DNA of 9,650 nt, taken from the NCBI GenBank assembly GCA_030632095.1, contig DAOVJU010000087.1, positions 1-9,650 on the forward strand. The letters run 5' to 3'. Below, in pieces: positions 1 through 6,305 of the stretch. Under the pieces are notes generated by a model, which had not been told where the DNA came from, made no database searches, and worked only from the letters and a program-made list of their open reading frames with translations. Each line of letters starts with the position of its first letter. Position 1 is the stretch's first letter. Both the position numbers and the translations under genes were made by a program. The DNA is from Chlorobiota bacterium (GTDB lineage Bacteria; Bacteroidota; Bacteroidia; Bacteroidales; B39-G9).

Positions 1-2902
1 AGGTGTTTTTTTCAAATTGTTTATAATGAGATTGAGACCAGCCTGTTTTACCGGGAATATATGTAAACGAACTTGAGTTCCAGTTGAATTCTCCATTTTC
101 AGGTATCTTACTTACTCTCCAGAAGTATACCTGATCTGGTTCCAACTGTTCCTGCAAATTCCATTTCACTACTCCTCCCTTATGATCAATTATAAATTCT
201 TCTGCCGGACTGTTATATGAAGTGTTTGTATCGAGTTGAAATACACTTTGTTGTTGTTCATTAAAAGGATCACCAGTGGATACAATTAAAGTGACAGAAT
301 CGTCAGGATACATAGATTGATTATACGGATAAACCGGGCTTAGATCATTTGTCCGGATAAAAATATCAGTTTGGTATGTATTATTAAATTCATTTAACTC
401 AATAATCATATTGTTTGCATCAACAAATACTTCAAAACGGTTCAATCCTGAACCTTTAATCCTGTTAACATCAATTCTAAAAGTAAGTGTGTCTTTATAA
501 TAATTATTTGATATCAGATCATAAAACAGTTCAGTTGAACCATCGGAAAAGATCCTGGTAAGATTTACAGCAAATGTATCAACAATAGCTTTACCAATAT
601 TAGTAACTACAATATATATATCAAAAGAATCAAGCTCTGTGGTAATATTTTGAGGAAATGTAAAAAAACTTGCTGCTGAAATTTTCAGGTCAGGTAAAGT
701 ATGTGAATTAATTTTTATTGAAGGGTCTCCATGCAATGTAAATTGTAAACTGGTATTTTTAATAGTTATATTATCAATATCGCCGGCAACATAATCCCTT
801 ATAGTTTGCTGAATACATTTACCTATTGACTGGTTGTAATTTTTATAGGATATATTCTTATATAACTCTGTTGAATAATTTTTCAAATCAGATGCATTTG
901 CTAAATAAGTACTGGCCAGAAACCCAATGACACCTTTATCGGGGATCAGCACCCATCTTTCACTAACACTTTCTGAAGATGTTGTATGTATATTCCCTGA
1001 ATAACAAGAATTGGCCAGTAAAAACGGATATTTACCCTTGTTATCGTAAGCAGATGGATCATCAATGTTTTGATCAAACCCACTTGCAGCAGCATGGCCA
1101 AAAAATGTAAGCATTGAAGTACCTGTATTAATAAGGTTTTTTATGGTGTCTGAAATGGTGATTACAATAGGTTCTGAACTGTTTTTCAGGAAAGTTGAGA
1201 CAAATCCTCCAAATAATGTGTCTTCAATAATTGCTTCAAATCCAGCTAGGTAATTTGCAAGTGTTTGTTGTTCACTGGCAGAAACCCCGCCACCGAAATG
1301 CAGGATTTGTTTCATCCATTCACCTGGCTCTGCAATTTCATATTCTTTTACTTTATCCAAATAATATCGAACTTCGGCATTTCCTGTTGCTGCTATTCTA
1401 CCTGTTTGTATTAAAGGATCGTAAACTGATTCTTCTAATCCCGCAGTAAATAAATTATCAGATGGTGGATTTCCATAGGTTGGGACTAAACAATTTTCAA
1501 ATAAATCAGCATCGTTTCTCATATTATGTGCCTGAATAGCTTTTCCTAACAATAATAAATATTCGGGTTTTGATTCACTTTCCTGATAAATATAGTTTAG
1601 GAAATTTCTTATGGAAAGCGGATGTTTTGTAATTCCATAAGCAAACTGGTGATACAGTTCCTCAACATTAACCACGACAGCGTTTCTATAGGCAGCATAA
1701 CTTAAGGCTTGATTCCATATAAACGAATTTGAAATAATAATAAATTCCTGGTTTAAAAAGTTTGTTGAATAATCTATGAAATTGATTTTCTGAATATTTT
1801 CAGTAGTTAATATTGAATCAGGCTTATATATAATTATCTTATTTTCAGTATTTGATCTTAGAATAAGTGCTTTATGGATACCAGCTGTTTTATCAGAAAA
1901 GCTTCTTGTTTGTTTCTGAATATTGTAAATTAATACGGGATTTTCATCAATTCCTGTAAATTCAATTAGCTGGATGGTGTCGGCTGATTCCGGCAGCAAA
2001 AAAGAAACACTATTCCTGTTTCCAAAATTGAAAGTTTTAGGGTATTTAATCTTGATATAAGACAATGTACTATTATCGGCAGCTTCACCCTGATCATCAA
2101 TGCTTGAAAAACTTAAAGACAGATTGTTATTTAAAACATTTGGATCTAAACTTAATGTGTCCTTATAATTAACTCTTCCTGTATAAATGTGGGCAATAAG
2201 AAGATTATCATTTTCAGAAATGCTTAAATGGTGCTTACCAGATGAGATTCCAACAATCGCAAAATATAAAGCAGCATCCGGCCCGCCAGAATAAACATTG
2301 TTTGTAATTATTGTTTTATTTATTGAACTACCTATTGAAAGCATTTGATTATCAAACCATCCTTCACCTGAAGTATATTCCGGATCGGTAATTCCATAAT
2401 AATAACCCGAAGTGTATAGAACAACAGTATCAAAAAAACAATAATCCAATGCACTATAATCATCAAAATTGTTATAATCTGTTTCAAGTAATCGTTTGTT
2501 ATCAAATGAATTATTCCATGTAAAATAATAAGACGATGTATCATTTATTAAACTATAAAACGGATTGGTCTGTTCGTTTGGAGTAACATACAAAGCCGTA
2601 TCAAACCAACCATCATTTCTTTCAGCAAAAAACTCAACATAATCTAAAATTCCTGTAACTTGTTTTACGAAGATTGCTTGTTCAACACCTTTATAAAATA
2701 TTTGTATGTGTTGTGGATCAAAAGAATCTTCTGGAATATTGGCACTGATTAAATCGTTTTTATATATTCGATAAATTCCGGTTTTAATAATCGGAATTCT
2801 ATAATAATGTTGGTCACTTTTTATCCATTCATTTTCAAAAGTTTGCGAGATAACATTTGAGAAAAAGAAAAATATAATGATTACCGCGAATAATCTTTTC
2901 AT
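1..2902 (-). CDS. Secreted C25-family (gingipain-like) cysteine peptidase, 3' end outside window
   Basis: An open frame runs uninterrupted from the ATG at 2900-2902 to base 1, giving 967 residues without a stop; the C-terminus is missing. Residues 1-19 form a signal peptide (Lys-Arg, a long Ile/Phe core, then VIS before Gln20). The next ~365 residues look like the N-terminal prodomain region of the family (YYRIPIIKTGIYRIYKNDL near the start). The C25 caspase-like domain starts near residue 385 (EFIIIS). It carries the catalytic pair His603 (FFGHAAASGFD, codon 1094-1096) and Cys633 (LLANSCYSG, codon 1004-1006), with spacing similar to gingipains. The usual GHG is GHA here. A CARDB-like adhesion domain follows from about residue 736 (LPDLKISA), then a fibronectin-III-like stretch near 905-950 (QVYFWRVSK). 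Known C25 proteins of this layout are exported by Sec and then by the type IX system; a C-terminal sorting domain would lie in the missing part. PorU, the T9SS sortase, is a relative, but the CARDB/FN3 tail fits a secreted substrate better. The start is chosen because the signal peptide begins there. Confidence 0.9.
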   Translation of the reverse strand, partial: MKRLFAVIIIFFFFSNVISQTFENEWIKSDQHYYRIPIIKTGIYRIYKNDLISANIPEDSFDPQHIQIFYKGVEQAIFVKQVTGILDYVEFFAERNDGWFDTALYVTPNEQTNPFYSLINDTSSYYFTWNNSFDNKRLLETDYNNFDDYSALDYCFFDTVVLYTSGYYYGITDPEYTSGEGWFDNQMLSIGSSINKTIITNNVYSGGPDAALYFAIVGISSGKHHLSISENDNLLIAHIYTGRVNYKDTLSLDPNVLNNNLSLSFSSIDDQGEAADNSTLSYIKIKYPKTFNFGNRNSVSFLLPESADTIQLIEFTGIDENPVLIYNIQKQTRSFSDKTAGIHKALILRSNTENKIIIYKPDSILTTENIQKINFIDYSTNFLNQEFIIISNSFIWNQALSYAAYRNAVVVNVEELYHQFAYGITKHPLSIRNFLNYIYQESESKPEYLLLLGKAIQAHNMRNDADLFENCLVPTYGNPPSDNLFTAGLEESVYDPLIQTGRIAATGNAEVRYYLDKVKEYEIAEPGEWMKQILHFGGGVSASEQQTLANYLAGFEAIIEDTLFGGFVSTFLKNSSEPIVITISDTIKNLINTGTSMLTFFGHAAASGFDQNIDDPSAYDNKGKYPFLLANSCYSGNIHTTSSESVSERWVLIPDKGVIGFLASTYLANASDLKNYSTELYKNISYKNYNQSIGKCIQQTIRDYVAGDIDNITIKNTSLQFTLHGDPSIKINSHTLPDLKISAASFFTFPQNITTELDSFDIYIVVTNIGKAIVDTFAVNLTRIFSDGSTELFYDLISNNYYKDTLTFRIDVNRIKGSGLNRFEVFVDANNMIIELNEFNNTYQTDIFIRTNDLSPVYPYNQSMYPDDSVTLIVSTGDPFNEQQQSVFQLDTNTSYNSPAEEFIIDHKGGVVKWNLQEQLEPDQVYFWRVSKIPENGEFNWNSSSFTYIPGKTGWSQSHYKQFEKNT

Positions 2903-2922
2903 TTTGTCCTAATTAATCATAA

Positions 2923-2955
2923 TAAAAGTACTAATTTCTAAGATATTATATGAAA
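2923..2955 (-). promoter_or_regulatory. Possible Bacteroidota-type promoter of the C25 peptidase gene
   Basis: Reading the minus strand, TTTC (2955-2952) is followed after 21 bases by TACTTTTA (2930-2923). The Bacteroidota consensus is TTTG, 19-21 bases, TAnnTTTG, so each box has one mismatch. The -7 box lies about 20 bases before the ATG, leaving a very short leader. The upstream box falls inside the outer arm of the palindromic element at 2953-3044. In such AT-rich DNA a match of this quality can arise by chance. Confidence 0.25.
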
Positions 2956-3044
2956 ACTTAATGAAAATGAATTCCATTAATTCCTCCTTAGAAAAGGAGG
3001 TTAGGAGGATTGATTTTATAAGCCATTCATTTTCAGTAAGTTTT
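2953..3044. repeat. 92-bp imperfect palindrome, MITE- or REP-like element
   Basis: The outer arms 2953-2972 and 3025-3044 are reverse complements over 20 bp with one mismatch (2961 against 3036). Inside sits a GC-richer hairpin: cctcctt (2983-2989), loop agaa, aaggagg (2994-3000). A second ggagga at 3004-3009 could pair with tcctcc (2982-2987) as an alternative. Nothing inside codes for protein. Two nested inverted repeats of this length in a non-coding gap suggest a small non-autonomous mobile element or a processed RNA hairpin. There is no T-run after either strand's hairpin, so it does not look like an intrinsic terminator. No target-site duplication is obvious. Whether it is multicopy cannot be told from one window. 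Confidence 0.6.
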
Positions 3045-3245
3045 TAAAAGATGTCATTGGCAATTTTGCTACAGAGAAGGAGCGTTCTCATGTAGTAAAT
3101 AATTCCGAAAGTTTTCGGAACAGGTTGACGTACTTGTACAGTTTGTCTGTCGTAAATTTCCTTTTTATTCCAAGCGTCGATATTTGGAACTGTTAAGTGT
3201 GTGCTTCCTTTAAGGGAATCAAAGGGAGAACGATGGATGAAAAGC
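3045..3245. other. Non-coding spacer between the barrel protein and C25 genes, with an 18-bp palindrome
   Basis: I see no credible gene here. With the element at 2953-3044 it makes up most of the 343-bp gap at 2903-3245. The one clear structure is a perfect palindrome at 3103-3120: ttccgaaa, two bases gt, tttcggaa. Its loop is too short for a stable RNA hairpin, so a dimeric protein-binding site or chance is more likely. A 70-codon minus-strand frame (3044-3256) has only a TTG start inside the preceding gene and resembles no family I know. Short protein-like phrases in different minus-strand frames might be a decayed gene, but this is weak. Confidence 0.45.
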
Positions 3246-3941
3246 CTAAACTTCAATTATCTTAGATTCTTTCTTCAAAAGTGGCAATTTTTTTAGATTA
3301 TCAAATTTATATTTATTCAGATTAAACGTAATTGATATATAAAATATTTGTGTCTTTAAATTTTTAAATGGTTTTATCACGATATTGTTTTCTTTTTCGG
3401 TGTATTGGGAATTCAGGAAATTGTCAAGGTAATATTTGAATTTAAAATTAATACCCCGCTTAAATTGTATTCCGGCAAATACAGAGGGAAGAAAGGTATT
3501 AGTTATATTACTGCCCCATTTTTTATGGGTTATTTTTCCTTCATCAGTATAGGACTTTTCTTTATAATGAAACAAATATTCATACTCACTGCCTGCGTAA
3601 ATGAAAGAGTTCTTGTTAAATGTTCCAAATTTAAAGGCAATGGGAATACCGGCGGAATATGACCTTCTTTTAATTAATATATCTTCTTCATTTGTAATTA
3701 TTCCGATATTCCGAATTCCTAATCCGCTATATAAACCTATTTTATTATTAAAATCGTAATTAAAATATTCTCCCAGGTGAAAAAAGAAGCTAAACCGCAT
3801 TTTTGAATCTATTGTAACATTATTTTTTGACACATTAGAAAATGAAAAAATATATTCTCCACTAGTCCGGTAGTATTTTTTTTGAGCAAAGCATGTTGTA
3901 ACTAATAAAAGTATGATAGTAAATGTGCTTAGTTTTTTCAT
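3246..3941 (-). CDS. Small outer-membrane beta-barrel protein (PorT/OMP_b-brl-like), function unknown
   Basis: 231 residues from the ATG at 3939-3941. The frame is open further upstream to a TTG at 3980, but the signal peptide MKKLSTFTIILLLVTTCFA, with cleavage likely after Ala19, sets the start at the internal ATG. The mature part alternates hydrophobic and polar residues in strands rich in Tyr and Phe (for example IGLYSGLGIRNIGII, GIPIAFKFGTF, SFIYAGSEYEYLF, LPSVFAGIQFKRGINFKFKYY). It ends with a typical barrel strand, TQIFYISITFNLN (about residues 197-209). This pattern and length fit the 8-strand barrels common in Bacteroidota. A basic tail of about 22 residues follows the last strand, which is slightly unusual because barrels often end at the strand. 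It lies 49 bp behind hydF with no terminator between, so co-transcription is possible, but there is no functional link. Cys17 does not sit in a good lipobox (VTTC). Specific function is unknown. Confidence 0.75.
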   Translation of the reverse strand: MKKLSTFTIILLLVTTCFAQKKYYRTSGEYIFSFSNVSKNNVTIDSKMRFSFFFHLGEYFNYDFNNKIGLYSGLGIRNIGIITNEEDILIKRRSYSAGIPIAFKFGTFNKNSFIYAGSEYEYLFHYKEKSYTDEGKITHKKWGSNITNTFLPSVFAGIQFKRGINFKFKYYLDNFLNSQYTEKENNIVIKPFKNLKTQIFYISITFNLNKYKFDNLKKLPLLKKESKIIEV

Positions 3942-3990
3942 TGTGACTTTTATGTTCTTTTTAAGCATTAACTCATTCAATCATTGTTCA

Positions 3991-5220
3991 TTAAAGATAA
4001 TCAATACTCGATTTTTCAATCTTAACAAATGGAGCAATTGCCCGCTTATAAATGCCTTGAACATAAGCAATGGCCATGCCATAATTATTAATTGGTATAT
4101 TAGCCAATGTTGCAGGCTTGATCCTGTTTAATAATTGTTTACGGGTGATAACACATCCGCCACACTGGATAACCAACGAATAATCAGTTATTGGCCTGGG
4201 TAAATTATCAAGTCCTGCTACTACATCATATTCCAGGTCTTTACCAGTAAAGTTTGTTAACCACCTTGGAATTTTTACTCTACCTATATCATCACACGAA
4301 ACATGATGAGAACAGGATTCAAGAAGTAATATACGATCACCATCATTAAGCTCAGAAATTTTAAGTGTTCCTTTAATGTAATTTTCAAAATCACCTTTTA
4401 AGCGTGCTAATACAATACTAAAACTGGTTAAGGGAATATCTTTTGGAATAGAAGCATCTGCTTTCAGGAATATTTGACTATCCGTAATAGCTAATGCAGG
4501 TTTTACTTGTGTTTTTCTTAAAAAAGCATCTACTTCACGTTCTTTTAGAACTATAGCAATAGCATCATTATCTAAAATATCTCTGATGGCCTGGACTTGA
4601 GGTAAGATCATTCTTCCTGCAGGAGCTTCAATATCAATAGGTGTAATTAATAAAACGATGTCTCCATAAGAAATCAGGTCGCCAACCAGAGATGGTGTTT
4701 TATAAGAAGATTCCGGAATGGTTTTTTTGATTAAATCAACTATTTCGTCAATATTCTTGTTTGTGACATTACTGAATTCAAGAATATTACAATTGATTTT
4801 TTGTTCTAAATCTGACCTGATTTTATTGCTTAATGGTTCAATGTCTGATTTATTATGAATAATAAAATATGGAACATCTTTACTTTTAAATTCTTTAACC
4901 AATTCTAATTCAAAATCGTCAAACAAATTATTAGTAATTACCAGAATAGCTAAATCAATGGTATTTATGGTTCCTATTGTTTTTTTAATTCTTTTTTCGC
5001 CAAGTTCACCTGAATCATCAGCACCTGCAGTATCAATTAATATGACCGGGCCAAAATCGGTAATCTCAAACGATTTTTTTACCGGATCAGTAGTTGTTCC
5101 GGCAACATCGGAAACTATAGCTATCTCCTGGCCGGCAAACCGGTTGATCAATGAACTTTTTCCCGTGTTTCTACGTCCGTAAATTCCAATATGTGGTTTA
5201 GCTTCTTTTCCTTTTTGCAT
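3991..5220 (-). CDS. hydF: [FeFe]-hydrogenase H-cluster maturation GTPase HydF
   Basis: 409 residues from the ATG at 5218-5220; the frame continues 5 codons up to a TTG at 5235, which I do not prefer. HydF is the cytoplasmic scaffold that receives the 2Fe subcluster made by HydE and HydG and hands it to the hydrogenase HydA. The GTPase domain has a P-loop GRRNTGKS (residues 15-22), TTTD (42-45), DTAG (63-66) and NKSD (123-126). The dimerisation region carries the family signature ITPIDIEAPAGRMILPQVQ (about 192-210). The cluster domain has CSH (Cys303, His305), DDIGRVKIPRW, and later QCGGC (Cys353, Cys356), then NNYGMAIAYVQG. The family motif is CxH, 46-53 residues, HCxxC. The spacing is 46 here, but the second His is Gln352. 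Length is normal for the family. No hydE, hydG or hydA is visible; a transposase module lies just upstream. The family call is secure. Confidence 0.96.
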   Translation of the reverse strand: MQKGKEAKPHIGIYGRRNTGKSSLINRFAGQEIAIVSDVAGTTTDPVKKSFEITDFGPVILIDTAGADDSGELGEKRIKKTIGTINTIDLAILVITNNLFDDFELELVKEFKSKDVPYFIIHNKSDIEPLSNKIRSDLEQKINCNILEFSNVTNKNIDEIVDLIKKTIPESSYKTPSLVGDLISYGDIVLLITPIDIEAPAGRMILPQVQAIRDILDNDAIAIVLKEREVDAFLRKTQVKPALAITDSQIFLKADASIPKDIPLTSFSIVLARLKGDFENYIKGTLKISELNDGDRILLLESCSHHVSCDDIGRVKIPRWLTNFTGKDLEYDVVAGLDNLPRPITDYSLVIQCGGCVITRKQLLNRIKPATLANIPINNYGMAIAYVQGIYKRAIAPFVKIEKSSIDYL

Positions 5221-5274
5221 GAAATAAGCTATCAATATTAAACTATCTAATATCTATTTTTTAAATGTGAGATG

Positions 5275-5307
5275 CAAAATTACATCTTTTATTTCTACTA
5301 TTTAAAA
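5275..5307 (-). promoter_or_regulatory. Candidate Bacteroidota -33/-7 promoter for hydF
   Basis: On the minus strand TAATTTTG (5282-5275) matches the Bacteroidota -7 box TAnnTTTG exactly. TTTT (5307-5304) lies 21 bases upstream and differs by one base from the -33 TTTG. Transcription would start near 5268, leaving a leader of roughly 48 bases before the ATG at 5220. No Shine-Dalgarno sequence precedes that ATG, which is normal in this phylum. Confidence 0.4.
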
Positions 5308-5335
5308 GGAAATTTATAATTAGGCTAAAAGTTTT

Positions 5336-5370
5336 TATCCGTTGCACCGCTTGAAGCGGTACCACGGATA
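5336..5370. repeat. REP-like palindrome 1, upstream of the RAYT gene
   Basis: A 35-base two-part hairpin. The outer stem is tatccgt (5336-5342) with acggata (5364-5370). The inner stem is accgct (5346-5351) with agcggt (5355-5360) around the loop tga. Symmetric three-base internal loops, tgc and acc, separate the stems. Read on the minus strand, GTGG (5365-5362) stands one base before the inner hairpin. That resembles the GTAG/GTGG tetranucleotide at the foot of known REP sequences cut by RAYT enzymes. A near copy lies on the other side of the transposase gene: bases 5341-5372 match 6014-6045 with only two differences. Confidence 0.75.
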
Positions 5371-5413
5371 CTTGAAAATATTTCTTAAATTGTTGCCAAT
5401 TAAAACAAAATGA

Positions 5414-6007
5414 ATGAAAAAAGATACTTTATACCACCTCTACAATAGAGGTAATAATGGCCAAAAGATTTTCTTTAATAGAGAAAATTACTTGTTCTTT
5501 CTAGTTAAAGTTAGAAAATTCCTTTTCCCATACTGCGATATACTTGCATATTGTTTAATGCCTAATCATTTTCATTTTTTAATTTATGCAAATTCTAAAT
5601 CTGAAGAAAATAAAAAATATGGTAATGGTGTGGCAAACATTTTTTCCGAAAACCTTAGAATAATGCTAAGCAGTTATACACAGGCAATTAATAAACAGGA
5701 AAAGCAGACAGGCTCTCTTTTTCAACAAAACTCAAAGATGAAACCTTTAAATGATATTTTTTACGGAAAAATATCAAAACCAACTGATATTGGATATGAT
5801 TACTATTGTTTTCATTATATCCACAATAATCCGGTAAAAGATGGGCTGGTTCACAGTATGGATGCCTGGGAGTTTTCATCATATAGAGATTATACTGGGA
5901 TGCGAAAAGGTTCTTTAATAAATAAAACTCTTGCTTTGGAAACAATTTCTTTAGAGGATGATTTGTTCAATGCTCAAGAAGGTTTAAGCAAACTGATGGA
6001 GAGTTAA
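5414..6007 (+). CDS. REP-associated tyrosine transposase (RAYT, Y1/HUH family)
   Basis: 197 residues from the ATG at 5414. An ATG four bases earlier (5410) opens another frame that stops quickly. The protein is a single-strand-specific HUH nuclease of the Y1 transposase fold, thought to nick and move or maintain REP palindromes. The N-terminal signature YHLYNRGNNGQKIFFNRENY (7-26) is typical of the Bacteroidota branch. The metal-binding HUH motif is His52-Phe53-His54 in MPNHFHFLI. The likely nucleophile is Tyr88 in SSYTQAINKQ, followed by GSLFQQ (100-105). The C-terminal signature YIHNNPVKDGL...WEFSSYRDY (about 135-160) is also family-typical. All expected catalytic residues are present and the frame is intact, so the gene may be active. 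Palindromes lie 44 bp upstream and 3 bp downstream, the classic RAYT setting. It is divergent from hydF and has no neighbouring transposition genes. Confidence 0.93.
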   Translation: MKKDTLYHLYNRGNNGQKIFFNRENYLFFLVKVRKFLFPYCDILAYCLMPNHFHFLIYANSKSEENKKYGNGVANIFSENLRIMLSSYTQAINKQEKQTGSLFQQNSKMKPLNDIFYGKISKPTDIGYDYYCFHYIHNNPVKDGLVHSMDAWEFSSYRDYTGMRKGSLINKTLALETISLEDDLFNAQEGLSKLMES

Positions 6008-6010
6008 AAA

Positions 6011-6043
6011 ATCGTTGTACCGCTTGAAGCGGTACCATGGATA
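6011..6043. repeat. REP-like palindrome 2, just downstream of the RAYT gene
   Basis: The inner stem is a perfect 8-bp pairing, gtaccgct (6017-6024) with agcggtac (6028-6035), loop tga. Bases 6014-6045 repeat 5341-5372 in the same orientation with two C-to-T differences. One change (6018) adds a base pair to the inner stem. The other (6038), together with a one-base loss near 6013, breaks the outer stem that palindrome 1 keeps, and turns the minus-strand GTGG into ATGG. The element begins 3 bp after the transposase stop codon. It could also slow 3' decay of the transcript. Confidence 0.75.
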
Positions 6044-6065
6044 CTAAACGGACTTTTTTCCACCT

Positions 6066-6091
6066 GTGCAACGGCTCTCACGCCGTGGTAC
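6066..6091. repeat. REP-like palindrome 3 with the end sequences of palindrome 1 in swapped order
   Basis: The core stem is acggc (6071-6075) with gccgt (6082-6086), loop tctcac; GTGC (6066-6069) can pair with GTAC (6088-6091) if one G-T pair is allowed. The plus strand here reads GTGCAACGG (6066-6074), eight bases, CCGTGGTAC (6083-6091). The minus strand of palindrome 1 contains the same two 9-mers in the opposite order: CCGTGGTAC (5367-5359) first, GTGCAACGG (5347-5339) last. The element is therefore related to palindromes 1 and 2 and reads in the opposite direction. Confidence 0.6.
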
Positions 6092-6305
6092 GGGCTTTCT
6101 TCATCAAATCATTATATTATTCCTTACTCTAGGCTAATAACTCCAAACTATTGAAAGGTAAAATTACCATTTTCTTCCTTCATTTTTTTCAATTATGCTA
6201 TTTTAGTAAAAAAAGGAATACCCTGATAAACATCATTGGATTATTAAAGCCATTAAAATACTTTCACGTCCTGTTTTGAATTAATAATTTGATAATGATC
6301 ACACT
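6092..6305. other. Spacer between the REP cluster and the flavoprotein gene
   Basis: No gene is visible. An AT-rich leader of about 214 bp precedes the ATG at 6306. It contains a small palindrome ggtaa-aa-ttacc (6157-6168) that could be a binding site or chance. I found no good TAnnTTTG box. The nearest, TAATTTG around 6287-6293, is one base short and lies very close to the start codon. The promoter of the flavoprotein gene therefore stays unassigned. Confidence 0.4.

Noticed and set aside
1231..1449. 72-residue plus-strand frame, and a 70-residue minus-strand frame at 2332-2544
   Set aside because: Both lie inside the C25 peptidase gene in other frames and look like translated shadows, with skewed Leu/Ile/His content.
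1..2902. Assignment of the C25 protein as PorU, the type IX sortase
   Set aside because: A CARDB-like and an FN3-like domain follow the peptidase domain, which fits secreted C25 proteins better. No other por genes are visible and the C-terminus is missing.
2983..3000. cctcctt/aaggagg hairpin as an intrinsic terminator for the barrel gene
   Set aside because: No U-run follows on either strand, and it sits centrally within the larger palindromic element.
3044..3256. 70-residue open frame on the minus strand downstream of the barrel gene
   Set aside because: It starts with TTG inside the preceding coding sequence, resembles no family I know, and overlaps the palindrome at 3103-3120. Kept only as a possible decayed remnant.
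3942..3980. 13-codon N-terminal extension of the barrel protein from a TTG start
   Set aside because: It would place a charged stretch before a clear signal peptide that begins with MKK at 3941.
5221..5235. Five-codon N-terminal extension of HydF from a TTG start
   Set aside because: The ATG at 5220 gives the normal family N-terminus and length; there is no ribosome site to favour the TTG.
5336..6091. Short CRISPR-like array formed by the repeated palindromes
   Set aside because: Only two near-identical copies exist, 673 bp apart and separated by a gene, with no regular spacers or cas genes.
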